IMG/VR virus record: IMGVR_UViG_3300009285_003054
Coordinates: 62,001-126,000 of that record
Direction: 5' to 3' (one strand)
From: a virus
DNA length: 64,000 nucleotides
The stretch's first letter is position 1, and the number at the start of each line of letters is the position of its first letter. Both the position numbers and the translations under genes were made by a program. Shown in pieces: positions 52,777 to 62,564 of the stretch. Under the pieces are notes generated by a model, which was not told the DNA's origin, ran no database searches, and was given only the letters and a program-made list of their open reading frames with translations.

Positions 52777-53646
52777 TTAGCCTGGTAGGGAGTATATGCC
52801 CCGCATCCCAGCCAACCACCCTTCCGATTTTCGCCCGTCGGACCACAAGATCCCAATATATACATCCCCTTGTCTCTCTGGAGTTTTCTCTTCAGGATCC
52901 TGATCGGAATCTGGGTTTTCCAACAATGGTCCGGTATATGTCACCACACCATGTTGACCTCGATCATCCACCACAGGTGCATTCGAGTGTAGTCTTTCAC
53001 CCAAATCCGCTATAGGGACCCACCCACCCTCGGATACATCATCCATAAGCGCATGTGTGGGACACATTTGATGTTGGTATCTTCCTGAACGATTGTTAGT
53101 ACTCCCGTAGAATGTCTGATCCCCACGGCTCTCGAAGTAGGTAATCTGAACGAGTCGTTGGCCTGGGTATATTATGGTAGGCTCTACTACTACAATCTCG
53201 AGAGTCCACCTCCCACAGAACCCGTTGTCACCCCTACCTGCAGTTACGTGGGTAAAAATCCCGAGTCGGCCAGTAGAAGATCTGCCGTCGAGGTAGGGTA
53301 TAAGTCCCCACGATTCGGTGTACTCTCGTGTAACCCCGAGATAAAGTGTCGCAGGTCGAAGGATCCAGCAATCTTCTCTTGTTACTGGGTGTAGTATTAG
53401 CGGAACCACTTTTGTTACAGGTGGCCTTTTGGAGTCGATCACACCAGCTAATCTACCCCCGAATGCATCAGACGTTAATGCAATCTTTCTATTACCCTCA
53501 TTGACGATATCCCCTGAGTACATCCGCAGCTCATCTCCAAGGTGAAGGTCCACGGAATTGGAGTTGACACAGGCTGGATCGAACGGGTTGATTACAATCG
53601 TTCCTTTGGTAATCTGGTTTTTGATTTCCGCACCGGTGAGAATCAT
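52777..53646 (-). CDS. dcd: dCTP deaminase with C-terminal extension
   Basis: The 289-residue product has the dCTP deaminase/dUTPase fold signatures. These are SVDLHLGDEL (31-40), GRSSTGRLGI (121-130, containing the conserved Arg and Ser residues), and HVTAGRGDNGFCGRWTLE (133-150) with the catalytic Glu150. It converts dCTP to dUTP (or dUMP) for the thymidylate pool. The known enzymes end near residue 190; about 100 extra residues follow here, acidic and ending in a Trp-rich segment. It is coupled to the GNAT gene upstream (ATGA overlap). Confidence 0.88.
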   Translation of the reverse strand: MILTGAEIKNQITKGTIVINPFDPACVNSNSVDLHLGDELRMYSGDIVNEGNRKIALTSDAFGGRLAGVIDSKRPPVTKVVPLILHPVTREDCWILRPATLYLGVTREYTESWGLIPYLDGRSSTGRLGIFTHVTAGRGDNGFCGRWTLEIVVVEPTIIYPGQRLVQITYFESRGDQTFYGSTNNRSGRYQHQMCPTHALMDDVSEGGWVPIADLGERLHSNAPVVDDRGQHGVVTYTGPLLENPDSDQDPEEKTPERQGDVYIGILWSDGRKSEGWLAGMRGIYSLPG

Positions 53647-54194
53647 TTTCCACCCTTTGAATCCGTGAATGTCTCGGTACGGTTATTCGGAGAGTACCCT
53701 ATACCCTCTGGCAAGTATGCGACGACTTCCGAATGGTTGACAACCGTATACCGCGACCATATACCCATGATTTCCTTTGATACCAGCAAAGTTAGCCCCG
53801 AAAAACACAGCCCCATTTTCGCCGCCATGGCCATGGCCGAATAGTTGGTGTTGGAAATCATCGTGCTGACGGGCCAGTGCACTACTACCTGCTCCAGAAG
53901 CATAGTCGCCACCCTTTGTCTTTGGTACTCGGGGTGGACAATCAATGATTCTATCCATATATGCATCTCCATCCCCGCATAGGGATGCATCATGGTAAGC
54001 CTACCCAACCCAAATGAGGTAAGTCGGTAGCATAGGTAACCCACGAGCACGCCTGAATCATGTTGGGATACACATACTGACCCAGAGATCACGGACAACG
54101 CCATGTCGAAAGGGTTCGACATGGGTCTCCCCCAGACTAGCGTCTCTAAGTTGATAATGCCGTCAAGATCAGATGTGGTTGCGAATCTAATCAT
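53643..54194 (-). CDS. GNAT-family N-acetyltransferase
   Basis: AGGAG precedes ATG 54194. The 183-residue product has the GNAT core, with motif A IWIESLIVHPEYQRQRVATM (about 80-99) containing the Q-R-Q-R-V-A acetyl-CoA pyrophosphate loop. A beta4 strand comes before it and a C-terminal NTNYSAMAMAAKMGL helix after it. The substrate is unknown. Coupled to dCTP deaminase and near the methyltransferase/GNAT genes, it may act on a nucleotide, but protein acetylation is equally possible. Confidence 0.8.
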   Translation of the reverse strand: MIRFATTSDLDGIINLETLVWGRPMSNPFDMALSVISGSVCVSQHDSGVLVGYLCYRLTSFGLGRLTMMHPYAGMEMHIWIESLIVHPEYQRQRVATMLLEQVVVHWPVSTMISNTNYSAMAMAAKMGLCFSGLTLLVSKEIMGIWSRYTVVNHSEVVAYLPEGIGYSPNNRTETFTDSKGGK

Positions 54195-54204
54195 GATTGA
54201 TCTC

Positions 54205-55182
54205 CTATGTGGGGAATGTATACCCTACCTTGCTGGCTAGCAGAATTAACCGCTCCTCACTTATTCCATACAGGTGATCTCGATCGTAGGTGATATCTTT
54301 GATTCGAGATTTGATGCTTCCTCGGGACAGCAACCGAACATGCTCGGGGTTGAAATGGTGCTCCACAGCTACCCGCGCCGCATCATTCAATGTCTCACCG
54401 TAGCAGATCGGGAGGATCTGCTGGATTGGATCCTTCGATTCGGCATGCACATCTGCAGGCAATTCTTCCACTAGTCGCGCCGTCTCTGCATTGATGTACT
54501 GTTGATCCATCTCGTTCTCATAGAGTACTACCATCATTAGTCTCTGAAGGATCCCGGGGAGAATATCTTCACTCACTCGATTCCTATATGTTATGGGAAA
54601 ACAATTGACAACAATTTCAGGAATCTTCTCCATTCGTCCAAGGACACTCTCTTGGGATACTTCAGACACTGTACAGAGATCCCCAAGCTTGGATAATACC
54701 CAAGACGTTGCACCAGCAAGAGAAAGTTCCGCCAGCAAAGACACGAAGTGGGGGGCAGTACTCATTAGTACTGTTTTCAACTCTATAGCCGCCTTGACAA
54801 ACGAGAGTCTTGCCTTTTCTTGAGAAGGAAAAGGCATCAGTATCGAAGAAAGGAGGAACTCGAAATCAGGAGGGTGTATTTTGAATACTATTGTATGCTC
54901 ACGAACGACTATGTGGATAATATACCGCATTAACATATAGAACCGCTGCCACGTATTGGTCATGCGGAACAATCGATACCATGCTGCTGTGTTCTCACAT
55001 CTGGCCAACTCAGAACAAAATTCCAAGTCTACGTCAACCCTAACCTCACCAGTCCGGAAAATTCGACAAGTATCACGTGCGTAACGGGTGGTAAACCCAT
55101 ATTGCTTGCGCAGAGAATACTCGGAAATCCGTATAACTCTTGGGTCTAGTAACAAATCTCCAATGCTCACCTTTTTTGACAT
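54205..55182 (-). CDS. Hypothetical helical protein, 325 aa
   Basis: AAGGAG eight bases before ATG 55182, which overlaps the upstream TAA (TAATG). The 325-residue product is almost all helical, with hydrophobic patches (RFYMLMRYIIHIVV near 80-93) but no clear membrane anchor or catalytic motif. No family is recognised. Strict coupling to the Cys-rich metal protein upstream suggests the two act together. Confidence 0.5.
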   Translation of the reverse strand: MSKKVSIGDLLLDPRVIRISEYSLRKQYGFTTRYARDTCRIFRTGEVRVDVDLEFCSELARCENTAAWYRLFRMTNTWQRFYMLMRYIIHIVVREHTIVFKIHPPDFEFLLSSILMPFPSQEKARLSFVKAAIELKTVLMSTAPHFVSLLAELSLAGATSWVLSKLGDLCTVSEVSQESVLGRMEKIPEIVVNCFPITYRNRVSEDILPGILQRLMMVVLYENEMDQQYINAETARLVEELPADVHAESKDPIQQILPICYGETLNDAARVAVEHHFNPEHVRLLSRGSIKSRIKDITYDRDHLYGISEERLILLASKVGYTFPT

Positions 55183-56126
55183 TACGACAACTCCTTTTTA
55201 AGTAGGGTATCTCCGCGAGCAAAGGATCCATCTGGAGAAAGGATCTTTCGATCTAGTGACACCACAACACCTTTGTGGAACATTCCCAATTTCGGAAGGA
55301 CACACTCTCTACAAAGATCAAACTTTCGCATTTGAACTGGAAGGAACTTGGATTCCCCAGTGGTCAGATCTCGATACCTGTCCCAAAATTCAACCCCCAC
55401 ACCCTCGCAAGCAGGACAATCTGGCCGAGCAATAGTTTGAAGAAGACTTTCTCTCCAGATTGGTTGTGCTCCTCGAATGGTGGAGTATATTAGATCATCC
55501 GACAACTCAAAAGTGAACGTAGTCAGTTTGTCACATGCTGTCGGGGTATAATTGAGATAATATCCCCACCACGAGGGGATAAGGAAGTTCCAGAGGTAGA
55601 TGAATACATTAGCCGTGTCATGGAGCATTTGATTTATGCGGACATCCCCCAACCTCTGGAGCATACTTCGAGCACCTATTGGGGCATTAATAACCGCTGA
55701 GCGGGGGTTCCCGGGTTCTAACCAAGTAGGCCATAGTCGGCATAACAGTGGGCGCTCTGTCGGGGGTAGTTGGCAGTGATGCGTAGTCTTGCAGGTAAAT
55801 CCGGTTTCGGGCATCTCATCTATTACAGGTTGGCAGGATGTCTCTTCCCGATGGTGTGGGCAGGTTGCCCCAAGGGTTCCGTCGGGAATGTCATCTTTAC
55901 CCGCTAGCATCCGATATGCCTCCTCCCCGGGGAACACTTGTACCGGGGTTTGGTCATTGACTGGAAGACCCAGCTGGGATGTCGCCCAACAAACGCTCTG
56001 CAAGATCACCGAAGGGCACTTGGTGTAGAGTTGATCAAATACAATAAACCGGTACTGCTCCAATGCTGGGGGCAGTGCCAGTGTATCAAATATCCCCTGA
56101 CCGAGTTGCTTGGATGATATGAGCAT
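55182..56126 (-). CDS. Cys-rich metal-binding protein (YkgJ-like motif)
   Basis: GGAAAGG nine bases before ATG 56126 (MLISSKQLG) sets the start, inside the end of the upstream gene. The 314-residue protein has an N-terminal Cys cluster (about 88-135: ATCPHHREETSC, FTCKTTHHC, RPLLCRLWPTW). Its RPxxCRxWP ending is typical of YkgJ/UPF0153 iron- or zinc-chelating proteins. A second Cys4 motif follows near the C-terminus (CPAC ... CREC). A metal or Fe-S enzyme is likely. It lies between the GNAT-like and helical proteins, possibly in one pathway. Confidence 0.55.
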   Translation of the reverse strand: MLISSKQLGQGIFDTLALPPALEQYRFIVFDQLYTKCPSVILQSVCWATSQLGLPVNDQTPVQVFPGEEAYRMLAGKDDIPDGTLGATCPHHREETSCQPVIDEMPETGFTCKTTHHCQLPPTERPLLCRLWPTWLEPGNPRSAVINAPIGARSMLQRLGDVRINQMLHDTANVFIYLWNFLIPSWWGYYLNYTPTACDKLTTFTFELSDDLIYSTIRGAQPIWRESLLQTIARPDCPACEGVGVEFWDRYRDLTTGESKFLPVQMRKFDLCRECVLPKLGMFHKGVVVSLDRKILSPDGSFARGDTLLKKELS

Positions 56127-57453
56127 CGATTTGTTCCTTTCCAAAGATATCCACCATTAACTCATACAACCGTCTTTCCTCAGTAATCCAGGGTAAGCCT
56201 GCGCCTCTAAGAAGAGACGACCATGCCCATTCAAGATACTCTTGAGTATCCCATTCGGAAGGGAGCATTTCCCGTTCATCGGGGTACATGTCTGATGCCA
56301 TCAGCGGATCACCATCGGGATCTTCCGATTTTACTACCAATCCTATCCGACCAGCATTCTCTACCGCACAGATAGCCAAGTGTGCATACGTGCGGAGAGG
56401 GATTTTAGGTAGAGAGTTTCGATTCTCCCACATACCAAGCCCTACCCCAAATGATGGTACAGTGTGGGTTGCCCACCGACGTTTGTATTCATGTCTGTTG
56501 TCGAAATCTCCTGAGTAATCTTCGCCGTAATGATCTGCTCCGATGATTACGTCTGGGACGTGCAGCACGGATGATCCTTCTTGGATCAACGCAAGCATGG
56601 CAAAATTCCCGACCTCTTCCTCGCGAAGGCTCACGTCATAAATTGTTGACCTCGACATCCACCCACCTACACCCAAGTGGAAAAGCACATCAACTCCGAC
56701 TAAATTGTCACCCCGAAAGATCCCATATATTCGGAGTTGTCTCTGAGAATCTGGCTGCTGCGCGATCTCCCGCAGGATGCCAATGTCATAAGTGTGTGAT
56801 CCAGGGACGTTGCCGTACCACTCCCACCACTGTTGATAGAGCCATCCGAATTTCTCTGTCTTGGTAATAGTACTGCCGTCCTGCAGTACATAGGCATATC
56901 CAAGTGCCTTAGTATTTGTCAACATCCGTCGAGTGTTCTTTCTAAATTTACTCGACGGATGTTGACTAATGTAATCTTCCGCACTTGATGTCATAATCGC
57001 GTGGTTTATCACCCCGGAGGTAAACCCTGGGAGACTACGGAGATTGCTACCCATGCTGGTGACATCACACATATTTACCAAATCGAGAACATATCCCTCT
57101 TCTTGTGCAATTTCAAACGCACGGGAGATACAGTGAAGATCCGGGGCGAACCAATCCCATCGCTTCAATTCAGGATATGGGACACCATATCCCCCGTTAA
57201 TGGAGAAGTCACTCCACTCTCCGATCTCATTCTGGTAGAGAGGCATCGAAAAGATGCATCTTCCATCAAGAACCACATCAAAAAGACGATAAGGGGTGGC
57301 GAGTGTCCTCGGGTTGTCATCCAGGCATTGTTGGTATAACTCAGTCCATGTCCGCTGGTACATCCCAGCCAACTCTTGGTTCCAGATGAGATCTTGATGG
57401 AATCGAGCACACCAGGGATGCTCTACTGGGTGTATGATTACTTCAGCAGCCAT
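56086..57453 (-). CDS. GNAT/FemAB-like acyltransferase, 455 aa
   Basis: AAGGACT precedes ATG 57453. The 455-residue protein has a double-GNAT look. A basic helix SKFRKNTRRMLTNTKALG (about 167-184) is followed by IYGIFRGDNLVGVDVLFHLG (about 242-261), an acyl-CoA-binding type of strand-loop, as in FemAB or Acetyltransf_6 proteins. The C-terminal half of the 57456-59408 product has the same order of segments (KWRNAKKVHDEMG, DGELFGVDIFIRLYG), so the two are paralogues. It could transfer an acyl or aminoacyl group onto a nucleotide or peptide. The substrate is unknown. Confidence 0.6.
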   Translation of the reverse strand: MAAEVIIHPVEHPWCARFHQDLIWNQELAGMYQRTWTELYQQCLDDNPRTLATPYRLFDVVLDGRCIFSMPLYQNEIGEWSDFSINGGYGVPYPELKRWDWFAPDLHCISRAFEIAQEEGYVLDLVNMCDVTSMGSNLRSLPGFTSGVINHAIMTSSAEDYISQHPSSKFRKNTRRMLTNTKALGYAYVLQDGSTITKTEKFGWLYQQWWEWYGNVPGSHTYDIGILREIAQQPDSQRQLRIYGIFRGDNLVGVDVLFHLGVGGWMSRSTIYDVSLREEEVGNFAMLALIQEGSSVLHVPDVIIGADHYGEDYSGDFDNRHEYKRRWATHTVPSFGVGLGMWENRNSLPKIPLRTYAHLAICAVENAGRIGLVVKSEDPDGDPLMASDMYPDEREMLPSEWDTQEYLEWAWSSLLRGAGLPWITEERRLYELMVDIFGKEQIDAHIIQATRSGDI

Positions 57454-57455
57454 GA

Positions 57456-59408
57456 TTAGTCCTTACCAAATTGATCCATGTCGACGTTGGTGATCTCACT
57501 ACGGTCTGGGACACCGTAGTGGGGATCACTGTTCACACCACAACACATCATATCGTAGTGGGAATATGTGTACTTGTAATATGTTCCGATATCTTTATCG
57601 TTCCACACACCGTCTTCCACATCCTCCCCGCCATGACTGTACGCCAGGACGCCGTATTTGTGAAGTGCCACCGCGGCACTCCAGCAGAAGAACCTCCCCG
57701 GTTGATATTTCTTACGATCGGTCAGCGTGTTATGTGCGAACCAAAGTCGCTCCCACAGTTTTCCGTACAGCCGGATGAATATGTCTACTCCAAACAGTTC
57801 CCCATCTGGTGCGTAGACCGGGAAGCATAGCATATTATCTTGCTCCCTACCCAAGTCCCTGCAGTATTGAGCCGAGTGTCCAAGCAGTCGGAAGTTCAGC
57901 TCAAACCATGGGTTTCCAATGGTCGGGATAGGATCCTCGAATAGGTCGAACCACTTACGAATACTGGCGTATGCTTCCACGGGAAGCATACGCCAGGGTA
58001 GAGGATCCCCGTAGTACCAGCCCATCTCATCGTGAACCTTCTTTGCGTTCCGCCACTTCCACGCTTTCTTGGATGGGTATGAGTTTGCAAACTCCTCGAA
58101 AGAAGGAAACGTCCGCGTGATGGGGGTTGAAAAGTTCTTGAAAATGTAGGGGGTTGTTCCGAATCGAGCAATCAGATCCTGATGAGGCAGTAGATGAATT
58201 CCAATATTGAAAAATGTCCCACAAACATTGTAGGATGGATCATCCCGATCATCGAACTCCACGTTCCATGTCTGTTTGTCCCGCAACTGTCGGAGGATAT
58301 CTACCCCATCGATCAGAGAGTCTACATCCGGCGCAAACCATTGCCACATCCTGCTTGACGAGGGTGTAGGTTGGCACGACACCAATGATGGTCCCCTCGC
58401 CAGGAGTTCATGTTTGTAGTGCGGATAAGCTAGCAGCAACTTGGATCCACGATACACTTCGAGGAAGGTATGGTACCCCATGTCAAGAACAGCCTGCACT
58501 CCACTAGGGGTATACATTGGGTGTGTTTGAAAGGGAAGTTTCCCCCCAATGTAATCGACTGTCCTAATTCGGATGTCGCCCCAATCCTGGAACAGATAAC
58601 GCGGAACTCGATGTCTAACAGTTACGGAACATATTCTTCGTAGTGGATCGCTGTAGACTTTCCCTGGTTCTGTTACCTCAGTCTGCCAAAATAGGTGGAG
58701 GTTGTCCTTGATTGTGTCCCGCCAAATCTCAGAAGAAAAGACGTTGCTGTGTGGATCAGGTGGACCGTGTGGCTCCAGTATCGTTTCTGGGTCGTAGTGG
58801 TTTAGGAATTCGGTTTCTTTCTGGAGACTGGGAACTGCTAGCTCAAGATAGATTAACTTGTCGACTACCTGCATTATTCGATAGACTGCTGCCCCCATGT
58901 CATCGAGACTCAAATGTTGCAGTGTCAAAAATGAGCATACCACATCATACCGTACAGGAAATCCGGCGGCTTTCAGTCTCTCCGACGAGATGTCCGACGC
59001 CGAACACAGCATCAGATGTGTTCCAGGGCACGCAGTTCGGATAATATACTCACTCACATCCAACCCAAACACAGATGCATGATACCCGTGTTCGAGGAAG
59101 ACATCTTCTACCGCCTTCCCAAAATAACCTCGAGCGCATCCTACGTCCAGAATGGTCATTCCGTCACGAATAACATCCACATTCTCTAGGATATGGAAGA
59201 ATCGCTCGGCCATCGCATCCCATGTCTGGTCTCCCTCATCATCTTCAAGATAACCCTGGTAATCCTCGTTGTACCCCTTGAGCACCCCACCCGGATCGTC
59301 AAAGTACGTCTGATCGAACACAGCGGGGGACGCTGTCTTACCTCCGTCAATTTCCTCATCTTCCTCTTCCTCTTCCTCTTCGATAATATCTTCGTTAGGG
59401 TCACCCAT
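57456..59408 (-). CDS. SAM methyltransferase fused to GNAT-like domain, 650 aa
   Basis: The start ATG 59408 overlaps the polymerase stop by 8 bases. After a Glu-run (about 9-20), residues 60-260 form a class I SAM methyltransferase: motif I ILDVGCARGYFG, acidic loop FGLDVSEYI, and motif IV-like YDVVCSFLTLQH. It lacks DPPY or PC, so it is a small-molecule or protein type rather than a base methylase of the usual kind. Residues about 300-650 match the GNAT-like neighbour. The methyltransferase-acyltransferase fusion with a paralogue next door, downstream of the DNA polymerase, suggests multi-step modification of DNA or nucleotides; this is inference. Confidence 0.7.
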   Translation of the reverse strand: MGDPNEDIIEEEEEEEDEEIDGGKTASPAVFDQTYFDDPGGVLKGYNEDYQGYLEDDEGDQTWDAMAERFFHILENVDVIRDGMTILDVGCARGYFGKAVEDVFLEHGYHASVFGLDVSEYIIRTACPGTHLMLCSASDISSERLKAAGFPVRYDVVCSFLTLQHLSLDDMGAAVYRIMQVVDKLIYLELAVPSLQKETEFLNHYDPETILEPHGPPDPHSNVFSSEIWRDTIKDNLHLFWQTEVTEPGKVYSDPLRRICSVTVRHRVPRYLFQDWGDIRIRTVDYIGGKLPFQTHPMYTPSGVQAVLDMGYHTFLEVYRGSKLLLAYPHYKHELLARGPSLVSCQPTPSSSRMWQWFAPDVDSLIDGVDILRQLRDKQTWNVEFDDRDDPSYNVCGTFFNIGIHLLPHQDLIARFGTTPYIFKNFSTPITRTFPSFEEFANSYPSKKAWKWRNAKKVHDEMGWYYGDPLPWRMLPVEAYASIRKWFDLFEDPIPTIGNPWFELNFRLLGHSAQYCRDLGREQDNMLCFPVYAPDGELFGVDIFIRLYGKLWERLWFAHNTLTDRKKYQPGRFFCWSAAVALHKYGVLAYSHGGEDVEDGVWNDKDIGTYYKYTYSHYDMMCCGVNSDPHYGVPDRSEITNVDMDQFGKD

Positions 59409-62400
59409 CTGATTTTCTCCCGCTGTGCTGTTGTTTTCTGAGATACCTAATATAGCGCATCGCCCCTTTCGGATACTTGCCCCACTTCTCTTTATGTTCC
59501 AATGCCACCCTCATTAGGATTACTTCGAGCATAGGAATAGAGAAGTCCCATTCGTGAAGATCACCCCACCTAATGCCGATCCCAAAGTCACATTCCATCG
59601 GAGCCACGAACTTCACCCCGAAGTGTTTAACCATGTGTCGCATTGCCCACTTCGATAAACATAGCTCCATAACCCGGACGGCGCGTGGCACATCCTCGAA
59701 CGGTACTTCCATATAGATAGCGTCATGAACGGTGTTGACCAGTTTCCAGCGCCCTTGCAGCTTGTTGCGCAGGATATAACGCTGGAGGATACCAATAGCT
59801 ATCAAGCAGGCATCCGATGCTACCCCTTGAATCGGGGAGTTCTTAGCCTGCTTCTCAGCATGGGACTGAACCCACTCAGGTGCATTTTCCCAGATAGCTG
59901 GGTTGAACCGTCGTCGTCGCCCCAGAATGGACTCGACATAACCATTCTTGCGTGCATCATCCGGCCAGGTTTGCAATCTGCGGGCAAATCGCACGTACTT
60001 AGAATCAAAAGCATTACAAAGCCGTTTCGTTGCAGCTACATCTTTTTTGATCTGGGATGCAATCGATTTGATCCCTCGACCATACATGTACCCAAAGACA
60101 ATTGTCTTTGTCTCGGTGCGGAGGTTTTTAGTAACATCGTGGATGTCTACCCCAAAAAACTCCGATGCCGTCATCCGGTGGATGTCGCCTTTAAGGGATG
60201 CCTCAACCCGAAGGAATAACACATGCTTAAGAGCTTCCCCACCCTCGAGAGCAATCTCCTGGATCCGTATGGCCTCGGAATTCAGTGGTACGGACTTTTT
60301 CTTTTTCCCCCGGTCACACCATTTGGCTTTCTTCTCGAGGGTAAGGTATTCTCGATACAGGGTATGTGTCTTTGGGTCAAGGTGATTGACAACCTTTCGA
60401 TAGGCATCCCGTGCAGCCCGGCCTTGATAGAAGAGCTTCCCGAGTACCTTATCCTCTGATTCGTTAGCCCCCATGCGGACCTCGTTCGCCATGAGGTCCG
60501 CTCCTACTAACACCCTATCGCGGGGGCTAATCAGGATGTTTTTAGCCGCTTTCTTGGGGGGTGTATTTGCTCTCGGAAAGTTTGCCATGTTGGGGTTGGA
60601 GTGTGCCAACCGAGCGGTCACTGTTGATGTCAACCCAAAGGTTCCGCGTACTCGACCATCTGTGCGCATATCGGGGTCCCCGGTGTCCGGGTGTACCCAT
60701 TTGTATATAGCGTTAACAAACGTTGACACGAGAACGTGCAAGCCGTTCCAGTCTTTGACAATAGCCGCCTCGTTCAGTGGATTCCCGTCTTCGTCCCACT
60801 CGCCATATACCTCATAAAATGATGCATTGACTTGGGGGAGTTTGCCCTTCTCTGTAAACGATACGGGCTCCAGCCCCATCTCATCAAAGAACAGCATCCG
60901 CAGGTGGGCATCTTTAGTTAGGGACATCACCCAGGGAACTCCACCCCAGAGTGAGTGGATATTGCTTGACTCCTGTTTCCATATCCGTTTGTTTACCACT
61001 TGAGCCGGTCTGGATTTTTTAAGCTTGTCCACCAGACCGTACATTGATTTAAGTAAGACGCTTCTCTTTGGGTCGAGGAGCCTACGCAGCTCATCAATAT
61101 CGGCAAGAAACCCATTCTGTTCCATCGCCACGATACCCAGGTAGGCATCTGAGTAAAGAAAGTAAACCAAGCGAAGGAGTTTCTCCCGGTAACCCTGCCC
61201 TTCCGCCTCAATCAGTAGTTCCTGGAACAGTCGCCATAGTCCCCATGCGTCTTTCCCACCATACTTCCGCAGACGATCCAGCGTCCAGTTGACTACATTC
61301 CAACGGTCTGCTTTATCATCGCCATCGTAGGCATACTCGTCCCCCAAATACATCCGAGTGAGCAATGAGAGAGATAACCCTCGTTCTCTGTCTGGGTAGT
61401 AATACTCCTTCGGATCTCGGGATCCTGCTATCCGATTCTCATCCAGCAAGTATGCCACTTGCATGGAGTCGACCACTGGGTTATTAGTGACATCCACCCC
61501 TAACTCTCGGTGAATTTGATGCAAGTCGAACACTGCTTTATGCATCAACCAAATCCAGCGATTGACCTTGCGTGTTTTGCCACCCAGTTTGACAGTCGCA
61601 GCAGTAAATACCTTGCGTAGGAGTGCGGATATCTTCGGAAAATCGTCTGTGAAGAACGGGGTCTGTGGATGCTTGAGCGGGATGACATACGCTGTTTCCC
61701 CATCCCACGAGAATTGGATAGATACCATGTCATTGTCGTAGACTCGATGGAGGTTGCGGTCCTCCGTATCACACGCAACCACACTTCCCCGAGGAAGTGT
61801 AAGGATTTGTTTAACTATCTTGCGTACCCCCGCTACCGTTTCTACAAGAACACTTTTTCCCTCTCGGATGTCTTTGAAACTCTCCGATGCGGCAGCTCTT
61901 CCGGAGAGCTGAATCGCTTTTCGGATATCCTTGACAAACTCCCTCCCAGCATCAGTGGCAAGTCCACCCTGCCGCTGAACATACGAGGGGTGGTATGCAA
62001 AGAGGTAGGTTACCCCCGCTTGGTGTTTTACTTGCCCTCTTATGCGGGTTATCCCATCAGCTTGCGGGAAGTGTTCCTGCACTGCGGTATTCCCAAGCAA
62101 AACAACCACCTTAGGGTGGTATTTTTTGAGATTTTCCCGGAAGTAATGTGCACAAGCCGTCTGCTCCTCCGCAGTGGGTGCACGGTCCATACCCTGCTTA
62201 TCAATCGGGCGACATTTCACCCCGTTATCAAACCCACACCCTTCTAATCCGCCATTGGTTTGGTGTAGCACATCTCGAAGTAGCGCCCCTGACTTACCCC
62301 TTGGGTTGAATGGTATGCCATCCTCGTCCTCAGTCTTACCCGGAGCATCTCCCTTGAAAAGCACGTCAAGACTCCCGCTTACGGAGGGGTGAAACTCCAG

Positions 62401-62499
62401 CGGAACACACGAAGTGGTGATATGATCAGCATGGTATAGAGGACAATTTAGACACACGGATTGCCGTTGCCTTCGGCAGAATTCTGCGGAAGTTGGCAT
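59401..62499 (-). CDS. polA: DNA polymerase I family A fused to family-4-type uracil-DNA glycosylase
   Basis: The gene encodes 1032 residues, and GAGGT precedes ATG 62499. Residues about 1-195 form a family-4-type UDG. The Fe-S Cys are C16, C19, C96 and C116. GDAPGKTEDEDGIPF (50-64), VKCRP and HPSY (170-173) complete the signature. A DEDD 3'-5' exonuclease follows, with D244 and E246 in ACDTED and a D in HKAVFDLHQ. The family A polymerase has motif A VGADLMANEVRMGA, motif B KTIVFGYMYGRG and motif C TVHDAIYMEVP. Motif C has HDA in place of the usual HDE. It replicates phage DNA. The UDG domain could sense or remove uracil during synthesis. Confidence 0.92.
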   Translation of the reverse strand: MPTSAEFCRRQRQSVCLNCPLYHADHITTSCVPLEFHPSVSGSLDVLFKGDAPGKTEDEDGIPFNPRGKSGALLRDVLHQTNGGLEGCGFDNGVKCRPIDKQGMDRAPTAEEQTACAHYFRENLKKYHPKVVVLLGNTAVQEHFPQADGITRIRGQVKHQAGVTYLFAYHPSYVQRQGGLATDAGREFVKDIRKAIQLSGRAAASESFKDIREGKSVLVETVAGVRKIVKQILTLPRGSVVACDTEDRNLHRVYDNDMVSIQFSWDGETAYVIPLKHPQTPFFTDDFPKISALLRKVFTAATVKLGGKTRKVNRWIWLMHKAVFDLHQIHRELGVDVTNNPVVDSMQVAYLLDENRIAGSRDPKEYYYPDRERGLSLSLLTRMYLGDEYAYDGDDKADRWNVVNWTLDRLRKYGGKDAWGLWRLFQELLIEAEGQGYREKLLRLVYFLYSDAYLGIVAMEQNGFLADIDELRRLLDPKRSVLLKSMYGLVDKLKKSRPAQVVNKRIWKQESSNIHSLWGGVPWVMSLTKDAHLRMLFFDEMGLEPVSFTEKGKLPQVNASFYEVYGEWDEDGNPLNEAAIVKDWNGLHVLVSTFVNAIYKWVHPDTGDPDMRTDGRVRGTFGLTSTVTARLAHSNPNMANFPRANTPPKKAAKNILISPRDRVLVGADLMANEVRMGANESEDKVLGKLFYQGRAARDAYRKVVNHLDPKTHTLYREYLTLEKKAKWCDRGKKKKSVPLNSEAIRIQEIALEGGEALKHVLFLRVEASLKGDIHRMTASEFFGVDIHDVTKNLRTETKTIVFGYMYGRGIKSIASQIKKDVAATKRLCNAFDSKYVRFARRLQTWPDDARKNGYVESILGRRRRFNPAIWENAPEWVQSHAEKQAKNSPIQGVASDACLIAIGILQRYILRNKLQGRWKLVNTVHDAIYMEVPFEDVPRAVRVMELCLSKWAMRHMVKHFGVKFVAPMECDFGIGIRWGDLHEWDFSIPMLEVILMRVALEHKEKWGKYPKGAMRYIRYLRKQQHSGRKSDG

Positions 62500-62564
62500 G
62501 TTGCTACCTCAATGAAATGATTTGGTATTACCTTGTAGTCTTTAGGCAGGGTAGGGTAAGGGAG

